Below, piece by piece: positions 1 to 12,817 of a DNA stretch of 64,000 nucleotides. How positions within the stretch are numbered: position 1 is the stretch's first letter; each line of letters begins with the position of its first letter. Origin of the DNA: Anaeramoeba ignava (lineage: Eukaryota > Metamonada > Anaeramoebidae); the NCBI GenBank assembly GCA_028826165.1, contig JAPDFW010000119.1, positions 1 through 64,000 of the forward strand, written 5' to 3'. A model generated the notes under the pieces. That model saw only the letters and a list, made by a program, of their open reading frames with translations, made no database searches and was not told where the DNA came from. The position numbers and the translations under genes were made by a program.

Positions 1-3000
1 TAGCATTAATATCAAGTCCTTTTTCAACCAAATACTTGATAACTTCTAAAGATGAATTACACTGGCAAGCAATATGTGAGAGCTGTTTGATTTTGAGTTG
101 TTTTTTCATTAATATCAATTCCTTTTTCAATCAAATATTGAATAGTTTCTATTGATGGATTGTATTGGCAAACAAAATGGAAAATTGATTCGTTTTGATT
201 TGTTTTTTCATTAATATCCATTCCTTTTTCAACCAAATATTTGATAACTTCAAGTGAAGAATTGTATTGACAAGCAATATGTAAAGCTGTTTGATCATAA
301 TTTGTTTTAGCATTAATATCAATTCCATTTTCAACTAAATATTTAATGATTTCTAATGGAGAATTTTTTTGACACACAATATGTAAAACTGTTTGATTTT
401 CAATAGTTTTAGAATTAATATCAATTCCTTTTTCAATTAAATATTTAATAACTTCAAGAGATGGATTGTATTGGCAAATAAGATGCAAAATTGTTTCATT
501 CCGAGATGTTTTTTCATTAATATTCATTCCTTTTTCAATTAAATATTTAATAACTTCAAATGATGAATTATTATATTGGCAAGCAATATGTAACGCATTT
601 TCATTCCAACTTGTTTTTGCATTAATATCAATTCCTTCATCGATCAGTAATCGAATAACTTCAATTGGATTATTGTTTTCACAAGCAATATGCAAAGCTG
701 TTTGATCTTGTTTTGATTTTTCATTAATATCAATTCCCTTCTCAATCAAATATTCAATAACTTCAATAGAAGAATGGTTTTTACAAGCAATATGCAACAA
801 TGTATAATTTTGGTTTGCTTTGGAATTAATATCAACACCTTTTTCAATCAAATATTCAATAACTTCAATAGAAGGATTATGATGAAAAGCAATATGGAGA
901 GCTGTTTCATTTTGATATGTCTTTGAATTAACACTTATTCCTTGCTCAACCAAATATTGAATAATTTCAAAGGATAAATTATGTTGACAAGCAGAATGCA
1001 AAGTTGTTTCATTAGAATTTGTTTTGGCATTTATATTTGCTCCTTTGGAAATCAAATATTGAATAACTTCAAGTGATGTGCTATATTGACAAGTAAAATG
1101 TAAAACTGTTTCATTTCGTGTTGTTTTGGCATTAACATCCATTCCTTTTTCAATTAAATATTTGATCACGTCAAATGAGATGTTATATAAGCACGCAAAA
1201 TGTAAAGCTGTTTGATTCCGTTTTGTTCTTGCATGAATATTAATTCCTTTTTCAATCAAATATTGAATAACTTCAATTTTAGTTTTATACAAACAAGCAA
1301 AATGTAAAGCTGTTTCATTTTGATTTGTTTTTGCATTAATATCTATTCCTTTTTCAATTAAATATTCAATAACTTCTAATTCTGGTTTGTATTGGCAAGC
1401 TAAATGCAAAGCTGTTTCATTTTGAGTCATTTTTGAATTAATATCAATTCCTTTTCAATCAAATATTTAATAACTTCAAGAGATTGATTTTGATGTTGAC
1501 AAGCATAATGTAAAACTGTTTCATTTTGATTCGTTTTAGCATTAATATCAACTCCTTTTGAAATCAAATATTTAATAATTTCAAGTGATGAATTGTTTTG
1601 ATTTTGGCAAGCTAAATGTAAAGCTATTTGATTTTTATTTGTTTTAGCATTAATATCAACTCCTTTTTCAATTAAATATTCAATAATTTTAAGAGATGTA
1701 ATATATTGGCAAGCAAAATGTAAAGCTGTTTCATTTTGATTTGTTTTAGCATTAATATCAACTCCTTTTTCAATTAAATATTGAATAATTTCAAGTGATG
1801 AATTGTTTTGATTTTGGCAAGCAAAATGTAAAACTGTTTGATTTTGATTTGTTTTAGCATTAATATCAATTCCTTTTTCAATTAAATACTGAATAACTTC
1901 AAGAGATGTAATATATTTGCAAGCAAAATGTAAAATTGTTTGATTTTGATTTGTTTTAGCATTAATATCAACTCCTTTTTCAACTAAATATTTTATAACT
2001 TCAAGAGATGAATTATTTTCACATATATAATGTAAAATTGTTTCTTGATCAATTGTTTTTGAATTAATATCAATTCCCTTTTCAACTAAATATTTAATAA
2101 CTTCAAGTGATGAATTGTTTTGACAAGCATAATGTAATGGTGTTTGGTTTGTATATGATTTCTCATTGATATTAATTCCTTTTTCAACTAAATATTTAAT
2201 AACTTCAAGTGAATTATTTTTACATGCATAATGTAAAACTGTTTCATTAAAATTTGTTTTAGCGTTAATATCAACACCTTTTTCAATCAGATATTTGATA
2301 ACTTCAAGTGATGAATTATTTTGACAAGCTAAATGTAAAATTGTTTTATTTTCATTTGTTTTAGCATTAATATCAACATCTTTTTCAATCAAATATTTGA
2401 TAACTTCAACTGAATTTTTTTGGCATGCATAATGTAAAACTGTTTCATTAAAATTTGTTTTAGAATTAATATAAACACCTTTTTCAATCAAATATTTAAT
2501 AACTTCAAGTGAATTCTTTTGACAAGCTAAATGTAAAATTGTTTTATTTTCTTTTGTTTTTGAATCAATATCAACACCTTTTTCAATCAAATATTTAATA
2601 ACTTCAAGTGAATTTTTGTGACATGCTAAATGTAAAATTGTTTGATTAAAGTTTGTTTTAGAATTAATATCAACACCTTTTTCAATCAAATATTTAATAA
2701 CTTCAAGTGAATTCTTTTTACATGCAAAATGTAAAATTGTTTCATTATGAATTGTTTTAGCATTAATATCTATTTCTTTTTCAATTAAATACTTGATAAC
2801 TTCAAGTGATGAATTCTTTTTACAAGCAAAATGTAAAATTGTTTCATTAGATTTTGTTTTTGCATTAATATCAATTCCTTTTTCAATTAAATATTGAATA
2901 ACTTCAAGAGATGAATTGTTTTTGCATGCAAAATGTAAAGCTGTTTCATTATGAATTGTTTTAGAATTAATATCTATTCCTTTTTCAACTAAATATTTAA

Positions 3001-3346
3001 TAACTTCAAGTGAATTATATTGACATGCATAATGAAATGGTGTTTTTGTTTTTTTATCTTTTGAGTTAATTGAAATTCCTTTTGAAATGAAATATTCAAT
3101 AATTTCAATTTGGGATTTATTTATAATTGAAATGTGTAATAAATTTCTTTCTTTTTCATCTTTTAAATTGATATTTATTCCTTTTGAAATTAATAATTCA
3201 ATTATTTCTTTGGAAACTTTTTTTTGAATTGCAAATTTAATTATTTTTTCTTTTTCTTCTTCTTCTAAAATTGATTTGATTTCTTTTAATTTGTAAATTT
3301 CTTCTTTTTCAATTATTTCATAAATGTTTTCATTATTATTATTCAT
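1..3346 (-). CDS. Ankyrin-repeat protein (gene 1), frameshifted, 3' end beyond window
   Basis: Starts at 3346 (MNNNNENIYEII) and runs leftwards out of the window. About 32 ankyrin units of 33-36 residues can be read, each with the pattern NETxLHxACQ followed by LEVIKYLIEKGIDINAK. Two frame breaks split it. One T is missing from the usual run of five at 1452-1455, where the reading passes from YLIEKELILIQK to the next ankyrin frame starting MTQNETALH. One extra base lies near 76-80, after QTAL, and the ankyrin frame then continues to base 1. The tandem paralogue at 3950-7778 ends in two BTB domains, so this gene probably does too, outside the window. Ankyrin repeats bind proteins; the partner is unknown. 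No introns are seen. The breaks could be real (pseudogene) or homopolymer sequencing errors. Confidence 0.8.
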
Positions 3347-3949
3347 TTTAAAAATGAAAAAAAATGAAAAAAAATGAAAAAAATAATTTTGATTTTTTTT
3401 ATTCTTTCAAAAATTATTCTTTTTAAATATTCTTTTTAAATATTATTTTTAAATATTCTTTTTAAATATCCTTTTTAAATATTCTTTTTAAATATTCTTT
3501 CTTTTTAATTAAATTGTGAATTTAAATTTAATTGATAATAATCTTTTAATTCTTCAAATTCTTCATTATTAATATTTTCTTTTTCATTTTCTTTTTAAAT
3601 ATTTCTTTTTAAATACTCTTTTTAAATATCCTTTTTAAATATTTTTTTAATTATTCTTTTCTTTTTAATTTTTAAATATTGAATTCTTTTTAAAAATTTA
3701 AATATTATTTTTAAATATTCTTTTTAATTATTCTTTCAAATTTAAATTTGAATTAAAATTTAATTTTAAATCTTTTAATTTTTAAATATTCTTTCTTTTT
3801 AAATATTATTTTTAAATATTCTTTCTTTTTAAATATTATTTTTAAATATCCTTTTTAAATTTTCTTTTTAAATATTCTTTTTAAATATTCTTTTTAAATA
3901 TTATTTTTAAATATTATTTTTAAATATTCTTTTAAATTATTCTTTTATT
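3347..3949. other. Spacer between tandem ankyrin genes
   Basis: This spacer is mostly degenerate CTTTTTAAATATT repeats. Immediately upstream of the gene 1 start codon (3350-3390) lie TTTTTTCATTTTTTTTCA-type blocks on the minus strand, the candidate promoter. A relic of a BTB gene 3' end lies at 3505-3595 and is listed separately. Confidence 0.7.
3505..3595 (-). pseudogene. Relic of the BTB C-terminus (duplicated 3' end of the ankyrin-BTB gene)
   Basis: About 90 bases nearly match 3950-4040, the last ~28 codons of the neighbouring ankyrin-BTB gene (reading NNEEFEELKDYYQLNLNSQFN and then TAA in that gene). Upstream of the fragment the similarity stops in low-complexity TTTAAATATT repeats. It has no start or domain of its own. 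It most likely records an unequal exchange or partial tandem duplication that also produced the two ankyrin genes. Confidence 0.75.
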
Positions 3950-6900
3950 TTAATTAAATTGTGAATTTAAATTTAATTGATAATAATCTTTTAATTCTTC
4001 AAATTCTTCATTATTAATATTTTCTTTTTCTTTTTCTTTTTCAAATTCATCATGATAAAGAAAATAAATAAATTGTTGAATTGTTTTAAATGATTTTCTT
4101 GAATAATCATGAACTTGATTTGATGAATCATTAACACTTAAAAACATTCCTTTAAATAATTCACTTCTTAATATTAATATTAATTTATCAACTTTAATTT
4201 CTTTTTCTTCAACAATTATTGTAAAATCTTTTGTTTCATTTTGTTGATATAATTTTGATAAATCTTTGATTATTCCTTTTCTTCTTTTTTTACTTTCAAT
4301 CCAATTTGAATTAATTCCAATTTCTTCAAAAAATTGTTTAATTTTTGTTTCATTTTCTTCAATTTCTTTTAATACTCTTGTTTCTTCTTGATAAATTCTC
4401 ATTCCCCAAAAACTTATTCTTCGATTTTGATTTTGATTAATTTGATTTTGATTAAATTGATAATTTAATTTTTCAATAATTTGTTTAAAATTAGGAAATC
4501 CAGTATAAATAAAATTAAGAATATTTTCAACTTCTTCTTTGGTTTTTTGAAAACAATTATCAATAAATTTTTGTAAAATTGAATTATCATTATCAAATCT
4601 TGTTAATAAAATTAATTTATGAACTTTAAATTTAAATGAATCATTTGTTCTAATTTCAAAATCTGAAAAATTATCATTTGAATTTAATAAATTGTTTAAA
4701 TCTTGATTAATTGAATAAATTTTTAAAAATGAATCAATAAATTCTTTTTTAATTTCATCTTTTTGTAAATCATAAATATCAACTTCATTTTTTAATAAAA
4801 TTTCAATTAATTTTATATTTTCATTTTTGATTGCTAATGAAAGTGGAGTTTGATTAAAATTTGTTTTTGTGTTAACATCAACTCCTTTGGAAATCAAATA
4901 TTCAAAAACTTCAAAAGATGAATTATAGTAACAAGCAATATAAAAGGGTGTTTCATTTGAATTTGTTTTTGCATTAATATCAGCTCCTTTTTCAACTAAA
5001 TATTTAATAACTTCAAATACATTATTGTAATGACAAGCAATATGTAAAACTGTTTGATTTTCATTTGTTTTAGTGTTGATGTCAGCTCCTTTTTCAACTA
5101 AATATTTAATAGTTTCAAATGATGGAATATAATATTGACAAAGTGTATGTAAAGCTGTTTTATTTTGATTAGTTATTGCATTAATATCAATTCCTTTTTC
5201 AACTAAATATTGAATAATTTCAAGAGATGGTTTATATTGACAAAGTAAATGTAAAGCTGTTTGATTTCGATCTGATTTTGCATTAATATCAATTCCTGTT
5301 TCAATTAAATATTTAATAACTTCAAAAGATGGATTATATTGACAAGTAATATGTAAAGCTGTTTGATTTTGACTTGTTTTGGCATTAATATCAATTCCTT
5401 TTTCAACCAAGTATTGAATAATTTCTATTTGAGTATTTTTTTCACAAATAATATGTAAAGCTGTCTTGTTTTGAACTGTTTTAGCATTAATATCAATTCC
5501 TTTTTCAATTAAGTATTTAATAACTTCAAGAGGTTTATCTTTCATACAAACAAAATGTAAAGCTGTCTGATTTTGATTTGTTTTAGCATTAATATCAATT
5601 CCTTTTTCAACTAAATATTTAATAACTTCAAGAGATAAATTATTTTGACAAGCTAAATGTAGACATGTTTTTTTTTGGTTTGTTTTAATATTAATATTAA
5701 TTCCTCTTGAAATCAAATATTTAATAGTTTCAAAAGATGAAATGAATTGACAAGCGAAATGTAAAGCTGTTTCGCCATGACTTGTTTTAGCATGAATATT
5801 CGTTCCTTTTTCAACTAGATATCTGATAACTTCAAGTATATTGTTATGTTGGCAAGCAATATGTAAAGCTGTTTCATTTTTTTTTGTTCTACCATTAATA
5901 TTAATTCCTTTTTCAACCAAATATTTAATAACTTCTATTTTTTGTTTATATTCGCAAGCAACATGTAAAACTGTTTCGTTTTGATTTGTTTTTGCATTAA
6001 TATCAATTCCTTTTTCAATTAAATATTGAATAACTTCAAGAGATGGAATATATTTGCAAGCGAAATGTAAAGCTGTTTCATCATAATTTGTTTTAGCATT
6101 AATATCAATTCCATTTTCAACTAAATATTTAATAACTTCAAGAGATGGAATATATTTGCAAGCTAAATGTAAAGCTGTTTCATCATAATTTGTTTTAACA
6201 TTAATATCAATTCCATTTTCAACTAAATATTTAATAACTTCAAGAGATTGATGTTGATGTTGACAAGCATAATGTAAAACTGTTTCATTTTGATTTGTTT
6301 TAGAATTAATATCAACTCCTTTTTCAATTAAATATTTGATAACTTCAAGTGAATCCTTTTGACAAGCTAAATGTAAAGCTGTTTCATTTTGATTTGTTTT
6401 TGAATTAATATCAACTCCTTTCTCAATTAGATATTTGATAACTTCAAGTGAATTCTTTTGACATGCTAAATGCAAAGCTGTTTTCCTTTGATTTGTTTTT
6501 GAATTGATATCAGCACCTTTCTCAATTAGATATTTAATAACTTCATGTGAATTCTTTTTACAAGCTAAATGTAAAGCTGTTTTCCTTTGATTTGTTTTTG
6601 AATTGATATCAACTCCTTTCTCAACTAAGTATTTAATAATTTCAAGTGGTGAATTATTTCGACAAGATAAATGTAAAGTTGTTTGATCATGAATTGTTTT
6701 GGAATTAATATCGACTCCTTCTTCAATCAGATATTTGATAACTTCAAGTGAATTATATTGGCAAGCATAATGTAAAATTGTTTGCTTTTGATTTGTTTTT
6801 GCATTAATATCAACACCTTTTTCAATCAAATATTTGATAACTTCAAGTGAATTATATTGACAAGCTATATGTAAAGCTGTTTGATTTTGAATTGTTTTCG

Positions 6901-7778
6901 CATTAATATCTATTCCTTTCTCAATTAAATATTTGATAACTTCAAGTGAATTTTTGTGACAAGCTAAATGTAAAACTGTTTTATTTTCATTTGTTTTTGT
7001 GTTAATATCAACTCCTTTTTCAATCAAATATTTAATAACTTTAAGTGAATTTTTTTGACATGCAAAATGTAAAATTGTTTCATTTTCATTTGTTTTAGCA
7101 TTAATATCAACACCTTTCTCAATCAAATATTTGATAACTTCAAGTGAATTATATTGACATGCATAATGTAAAACTGTTTCATTTTCATTTGTTTTAGAAT
7201 TAATATCTATTCCTTTTTCAACTAAATATTTAATAACTTTAAGTGAATTCTTTTGACATGCATAATGTAAAACTGTTTCATTTTCATTTGTTTTAGAATT
7301 AATATCTATTCCTTTTTCAATCAAATATTTAATAACTTCAAGAGATGAATTGTTTTTACAAGCATAATGTAAAATTGTTTTATTTTCTTTTGTTTTTGCA
7401 TTAATATCAATTCCTTTTTCAATCAGATATTTAATAACTTCAACTGAATTATATTGACATGCATAATGAAATGGTGTTTTTGTTTTTTTATCTTTTGAGT
7501 TAATTGAAATTCCTTTTGAAATGAAGTATTCAATAATTTCAATTTGGGATTTATTTATAATTGAAATGTGTAATAAATTTCTTTCTTTTTTATCTTTTAA
7601 ATTGATACTTATTCCTTTTGAAATTAATAATTCAATTATTTCTTTGGAAACTTTTTTTTGAATTGCAAATTTAATTATTTTTTCTTTCTTCTTCTTCTAA
7701 AATTGATTTGATTTCTTTTAATTTGTAAATTTCTTCTTTTTCAATTATTTCATAAATATTTTCATTATTATTATTCAT
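3950..7778 (-). CDS. Ankyrin repeats plus BTB-BTB protein (gene 2), frameshift near N-terminus
   Basis: The start codon is at 7778 (MNNNNENIYEII, the same N-terminus as gene 1). The first ~30 codons are out of frame with the rest because two bases are missing near 7685-7690 compared with gene 1. From there an open frame runs to the stop at 3950. About 28-29 ankyrin units of 33-36 residues are followed by a degenerate BTB half (SDFEIRTNDSFKFKVHKLIL), a linker, and a clear second BTB (RSELFKGMFLSVNDSSNQV, then FIYFLYHDEF). BTB domains typically dimerise and bind cullin-3, with the repeat array as substrate receptor; that role is inferred. The array is highly self-similar, as expected of repeats that expand by unequal crossing-over. 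No introns. The same BTB cassette recurs in the WD40 gene (24429-27917) and the RCC1 genes (46-64 kb). Confidence 0.88.
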
Positions 7779-7873
7779 TTTAAAAATGATAAAAAAATGA
7801 AAAAAAATGAAAAAAATAATTTTGATTTTTTTTATTCTTTCAAAAAAAAAAAAACAAATTTAAATTTTAAACT

Positions 7874-10800
7874 TTAAAGATCAAATTTTTCATCTCCATT
7901 TGATTGTTCATCTGGAGAATTTGAAATAAAATCTTCATCTAAATCATCTTGTAGATCACTAAAATAAGTTGAAATTATTTCTTGAGATTTTTTTGAAATT
8001 TCTTCATTTGGATGTTTTAGAAGATTTTCAATAAGTGGAAGAGCTCCTCCTTCTTCAATAGTATCTGCATAAGGATTTTGCTCATCCATTGAATTTTTTC
8101 CAATTTCAAGAATTGACTGTAAAGCTTCTAAACTAATCATAAGAATTTCTTTGTCTGTGTTTGTTAATAAATCACAGATAGGATTAATTGCTCCTTGATC
8201 AACAATATATCTAAAAAATAAAATTAAATTAAAATAAATTGATTAATTTTTTTTGAACTAGCAAAAAAAAAATTTGAACTAGCAAAAAAATTGTTTTGAG
8301 AACAAACCGAATCTGGTCAGGATTTGCTCCTGTAATTGCATTTGAGACTGCCCATGATGCTTCTTTTTTTACTTCAAAAACATCTGTAGAAAGAATTGTG
8401 ATTAAACGTTGAATTAAATCAGGAATTTCAAGAACTTTTTGGATTTGGAGTTCTGTTCCAGCAGTGATATTGGATATTATCCAACAAACTTCTTTGCGAA
8501 GAGAAACTCGAGAATGTTTTAAAAGATTGACCAATGTAGGAAGTGGATTATAACTCAATACATCATCTGTTTGTTCGTCTTTTCCAGTTACAACATTTCC
8601 AAGAAGTCTTAAAACTGGAGTGAGTAATTTAAGATTATTAGTTCTAAATTTTGATAAGAAATTGAGAGGAAAAAAAAAATTTTTTTTTTTGAACCAAATT
8701 GAGTTTGACATTCTTTTTTTTTTTGAAAATAATATTAGTTTTAATTTTACGTTAAAAGTTCCATAACACGAGGTAAAATTCCAGCTTGAACACAAAATTC
8801 AATTTCATCATCATCACCATTTGTCATATAAGCCAAAGCCCAAGAAGAATCAATAACAGTTTCGATTTCATCAAGATTTATGAGTTTTTCGAGATAAGGA
8901 AGAGCTTTTGCAATCTAAAATGTAAATAAATATTATTTATATTTATATTTATATTTATATTTATATTTATATTTATATTTATATTTATAATTATATTTAT
9001 ATTTATATTTATATTTATATTTATATTTATATTTATATTTATATTTATATTTATATTTATATTTATATTTATATTTATATTTATATTTATATTTATATTT
9101 ATATTTATATTTTAATTATATTTATATTTATATTTATATTTATTTATATTTATATTTATATTTATATTTATATTTATATTTATATTTATATTTATATTTA
9201 TATTTATATTTATATTTATATTTATATTTTATATTTATATTTATATTTATATTTATATTTATATTTATATTTATATTTATATTTATATTTATATTTATAT
9301 TTATATTTGATTTATATTTATAATTATATTTATATTTATATTTATATTTATATTTATATTTATATTTATATTTATATTTATATTTATATTTATATTTATA
9401 TTTATATTTATATTTATATTTATATTTATATTTATATTTATATTTATATTTATATTTATATTTATATTTATATTTATATATTTATAGATTTAGATTTATA
9501 ATTATATTTATATTTATATTTATATTTATAATTATATTCAATTTATATTTATATTTATATTTATATTTATATTTATATACTAATGGAAATGTTGGTTTGG
9601 GTTTTCCTCGAATTAAATTGGAAATTGCCCAAGCTGAATTTTGAATTATTCCTGGATTAGATGTTTGATCTAAAATATTCAAAATTTTTTCTAAAGTTCC
9701 AAGTTGTAAAAGTTCATCACGATATTCAATTCGATCTCCTGCAATATTTCCAATTGCCCAAATTGACTTTTTTTTTGTTTAAAAAAAAAAAAGATAAAAA
9801 TTTCCCAATAAAATTATTAAAGATTGTTTTGTTTTTCCATCTTAAAATTCAATCCAAAAAAAAAATACTTGTTCTTGAACATTTTCATCTTGAAAAGAAA
9901 GTAAATTTGCAAATATTGTTATTGCATTTGCTTGAACAACAATTTGTGTTTGTTCTTTTGTTCCTGAAGCTATATTTGTTAAAATCCAAGCTGCTTCAAA
10001 CTATTATCATTTTAATTTTCATTATAATTTTAATATTAATTTTAATTTTAATTTTAATTTTAATTTCAATTTTGATTTTAATTTTAATTTTGATTTTAAT
10101 TTTAATTTAAATTTTAATTTTAATTTTAATTTAAATTTTAATTTTAATTTTAATTTTAATTTTAAATTTAATTTTAATTTTTTAAATTTTAATTTTAATC
10201 CAAAAATATTTTGTTTTTAAATTACATTTTAATTTTAATTTTAAAATTTAAATTTTAATTTTGATTTTTAATTTTAATTTTTAATTATAATTTCAATTTT
10301 AATTTAATTTCAATTTTAATTTTGAATTTTATTTTTAATTTTAAATTTTGATTTCAATTTTAATTTAAATTTTAAATTTTAATTTTGATTTTAATTTTAA
10401 TTTTAATTTTAATTTTAATTTTAATTTTAATTTTAATTTTAATTTGATTTTAATTTTAATTTTAATTTTAATTTTAATTTCAATTTTAATTTTAATTTTA
10501 ATTTTAATTTTAATTTTGATTTTAATTTTAATTTTTAAATTTTGATTTCAATTTTAATTTAAATTTTAAATTTAATTTTGATTTTAATTTTAATTATAAT
10601 TTTAATTTTAATTTTAATTTTAATTATAATTTTAATTTTGATTTTGATTTTAATTTTAATTTTGATTTTAATTTTAATTTTAATTTTAATTTTAATTTTA
10701 ATTTTAATTTTAATTTTGATTATAATTTTAATTTCAATTTTAATTTTAATTTTAATTTTAATTTTAATTTTGATTATAATTTAAATTTTAATTTTAATTT

Positions 10801-11393
10801 TAATTTTAATTTTGATTTTGATTTTGATTTTAAATTTTAATTTTAATTTTAATTTCAAATAAAAAAGGAAAAAAAATACAATAATTTTGGGATCTTTTGA
10901 ATTTAAAAGTAAATTAGCTAAAACTGGAGTAATTCCAGTATCAACAATTTCTTTAATTGGTGGTTGAATTTCAACAGAAATTATTTTCCTAATTTTAACA
11001 AGAGCAAATTTCAAATCTTCTAAATTATCACCCATTATTGCATCAATATAATTTTGAAGATATTGCATCTTATAAATTAAAAGAGAAAAAAAAATAAAAC
11101 AAAAAAAAAATATTTTGAATTATAATAATAGTTTCCAAAATGAATATCAATGAATCGAAATATTTATAAAATACATGTTCGCGAAGAAATTCAAGATCAT
11201 CAATATCTTCATCAGAATCACTACTTTCATTTGAATATTGAATATTTGTGAATCTTTTCTTCATTAATTGTTCTTCTCTCTTTGTTTTGCTGATTTGAAT
11301 TGCTTGTTGAAGACGCTTGTTTCTTGTTTCATTGAAATCAAATTTTTTTTTGTATTGACTGTGTCTTTTTGCTAATCTTTCACGAAAACTCAT
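7874..11393 (-). CDS. KPNA: Importin subunit alpha (karyopherin alpha)
   Basis: Nuclear import adaptor: it binds classical nuclear localisation signals with its armadillo repeats and importin beta through its N-terminal IBB domain. Seven exons read from the minus strand: 11393-11175, 11068-10880, 10000-9869, 9766-9581, 8914-8751, 8643-8308 and 8210-7874. Together they give 520 residues, the usual family length. The IBB domain ([24 protein letters not shown]) is in exon 1. ARM repeats show the Trp-Asn signatures [66 protein letters not shown] and [11 protein letters not shown]. The C-terminus is acidic. All six introns are GT-AG. Intron 2 is TTTTAA repeat and intron 4 is ATTTAT repeat. No broken residues are seen. 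Confidence 0.93.
8915..9580. repeat. (TATTTA)n microsatellite filling importin alpha intron 4
   Basis: About 650 bases of almost pure TATTTA hexamer with rare TAATTA and TTTGAT variants. It lies between the exon 4 donor (9580, GTATAT on the coding strand) and the exon 5 acceptor (8915-8916). Confidence 0.95.
10001..10879. repeat. (TTTTAA)n-type microsatellite filling importin alpha intron 2
   Basis: About 850 bases of TTTTAA with TTTTGA and TTTCAA variants. It is bounded by a GTATTT donor (coding strand, 10879) and an AG acceptor at 10001-10002. Confidence 0.93.
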
Positions 11394-12817
11394 TATTTTT
11401 ATTTTTTTTTACACACAGAAAAAAAAAATTTATAAGAAAAAAAATGATTTTTAATTCTTGTTAAAAAAAATTGTGTTTTTTTTTCCTTTTCTTTTTCAAA
11501 CAAATTTTAAATCAAATTGAATCAAATTAAATCATTAAATTAAATCAAATTAATTTAAATCAAATCAAATCAAAATCAAATCAAATTAAATTAAATTAAA
11601 TTAAATCAAATTAAATAAAATCAAATTAATTTAAATCAAATTAAATTATTAAATCCAATTAAATAAAATCAAATTAAATCAAATTAAACTAAATTAAATT
11701 AAATTAAATTAAATTAAATTAAATCAAATTAAATCAAATTAAATCAAATTAAATTAAATTAAATCAAATTAAATTATTAAATTAAATCAAATTAAATTAA
11801 ATTAAATTAAATCAAATTAAATTAAATCAAATTAAATCAAATTAAATTAAATTAAATTAAATTAAATTAAATTAAATTAAATTAAATCAAATTAAATTAA
11901 ATTAAATCAAAATAAATTAAATTAAATTAAATTAAATTAAATTAAATTAAAAATTAAATTAAATTAAATTAAATTAAATTAAATTAAATTAAATTAAATT
12001 AAATTAAATTAAATTAAATTAAATTAAATTAAATTAAATTAAATTAAATTAAATCAAATTAAATTAAATTAAATCAAATTAAATTAAATTAAATCAAATT
12101 AAATTAAATCAAATCAAATCAAATTAAATCAAATTAAATTAAATTAAATTAAATTAAATCAAATTAAATTAAATTAAATCAAATTAAATAAAATTAAATT
12201 AAATTAAATTAAAATTAAATTAAATTAAATTAAATCAAATCAAATTAAATTAAATCAAATTAAATTAAATTAAATTAAATTAAATTAAATTAAATTAAAT
12301 CAAATTAAATTAAATCTAAATCAAATTAAATTAAATTAAATTAAATCAAATTAAATTAAATCAAATTAAATTAAATTAAATCAAATTAAATTAAATTAAA
12401 TTAAATTAAATCAAATTAAATTAAATCAAATTAAATCAAATTAAATTAAATTAAATTAAATTAAATCCAAATCAAATCAAATTAAATTAAATTAAATCAA
12501 ATTAAATTAAATTAAATCAAATTAAATTAAATTAAATTAAATTAAATTAAATTAAATTAAATTAAATTAAAATTAAATTAAATTAAATTAAATTAAATCA
12601 AATTAAATTAAATTAAATTAAATCAAATTAAATTAAATTAAATCAAATCAAATTAAATTAAATCAAATTAAATTAAATTAAATCAAATTAAATCAAATCA
12701 AATTAAATCAAATCAAATCAAATCAAATTAAATTAAATTAAATTAAAATGTTTAAATAAATTTGTAAAAAAAATTGCTGGAAATGTTTAATTAAAAAATT
12801 ATAGAAAAAAATCAAAA
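11394..12817. repeat. Intergenic AAATT/AAATC pentamer array
   Basis: About 1.25 kb (11515-12745) of AAATT and AAATC pentamers, the C-containing variant interspersed irregularly. It lies between the 5' end of importin alpha and the 3' end of the SsnA-like gene. The importin side (11394-11460) carries an AATCATTTTTTTTC block on the coding strand, the candidate promoter. No gene is seen. Confidence 0.9.

Noticed and set aside
9307-9501. Long open frames of Ile-Tyr, Ile-Leu, Asn-Phe, Lys-Ile or Asp-Phe dipeptides in many arrays
   Set aside because: They are translations of hexamer microsatellites without stop codons; they lie in mapped introns or spacers and have no non-repeat sequence.
10001-10879. 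Telomeric repeat (TTTTAA)n
   Set aside because: Arrays are interstitial, in introns on both strands, lack G-rich telomere units, and coding exons flank both sides.
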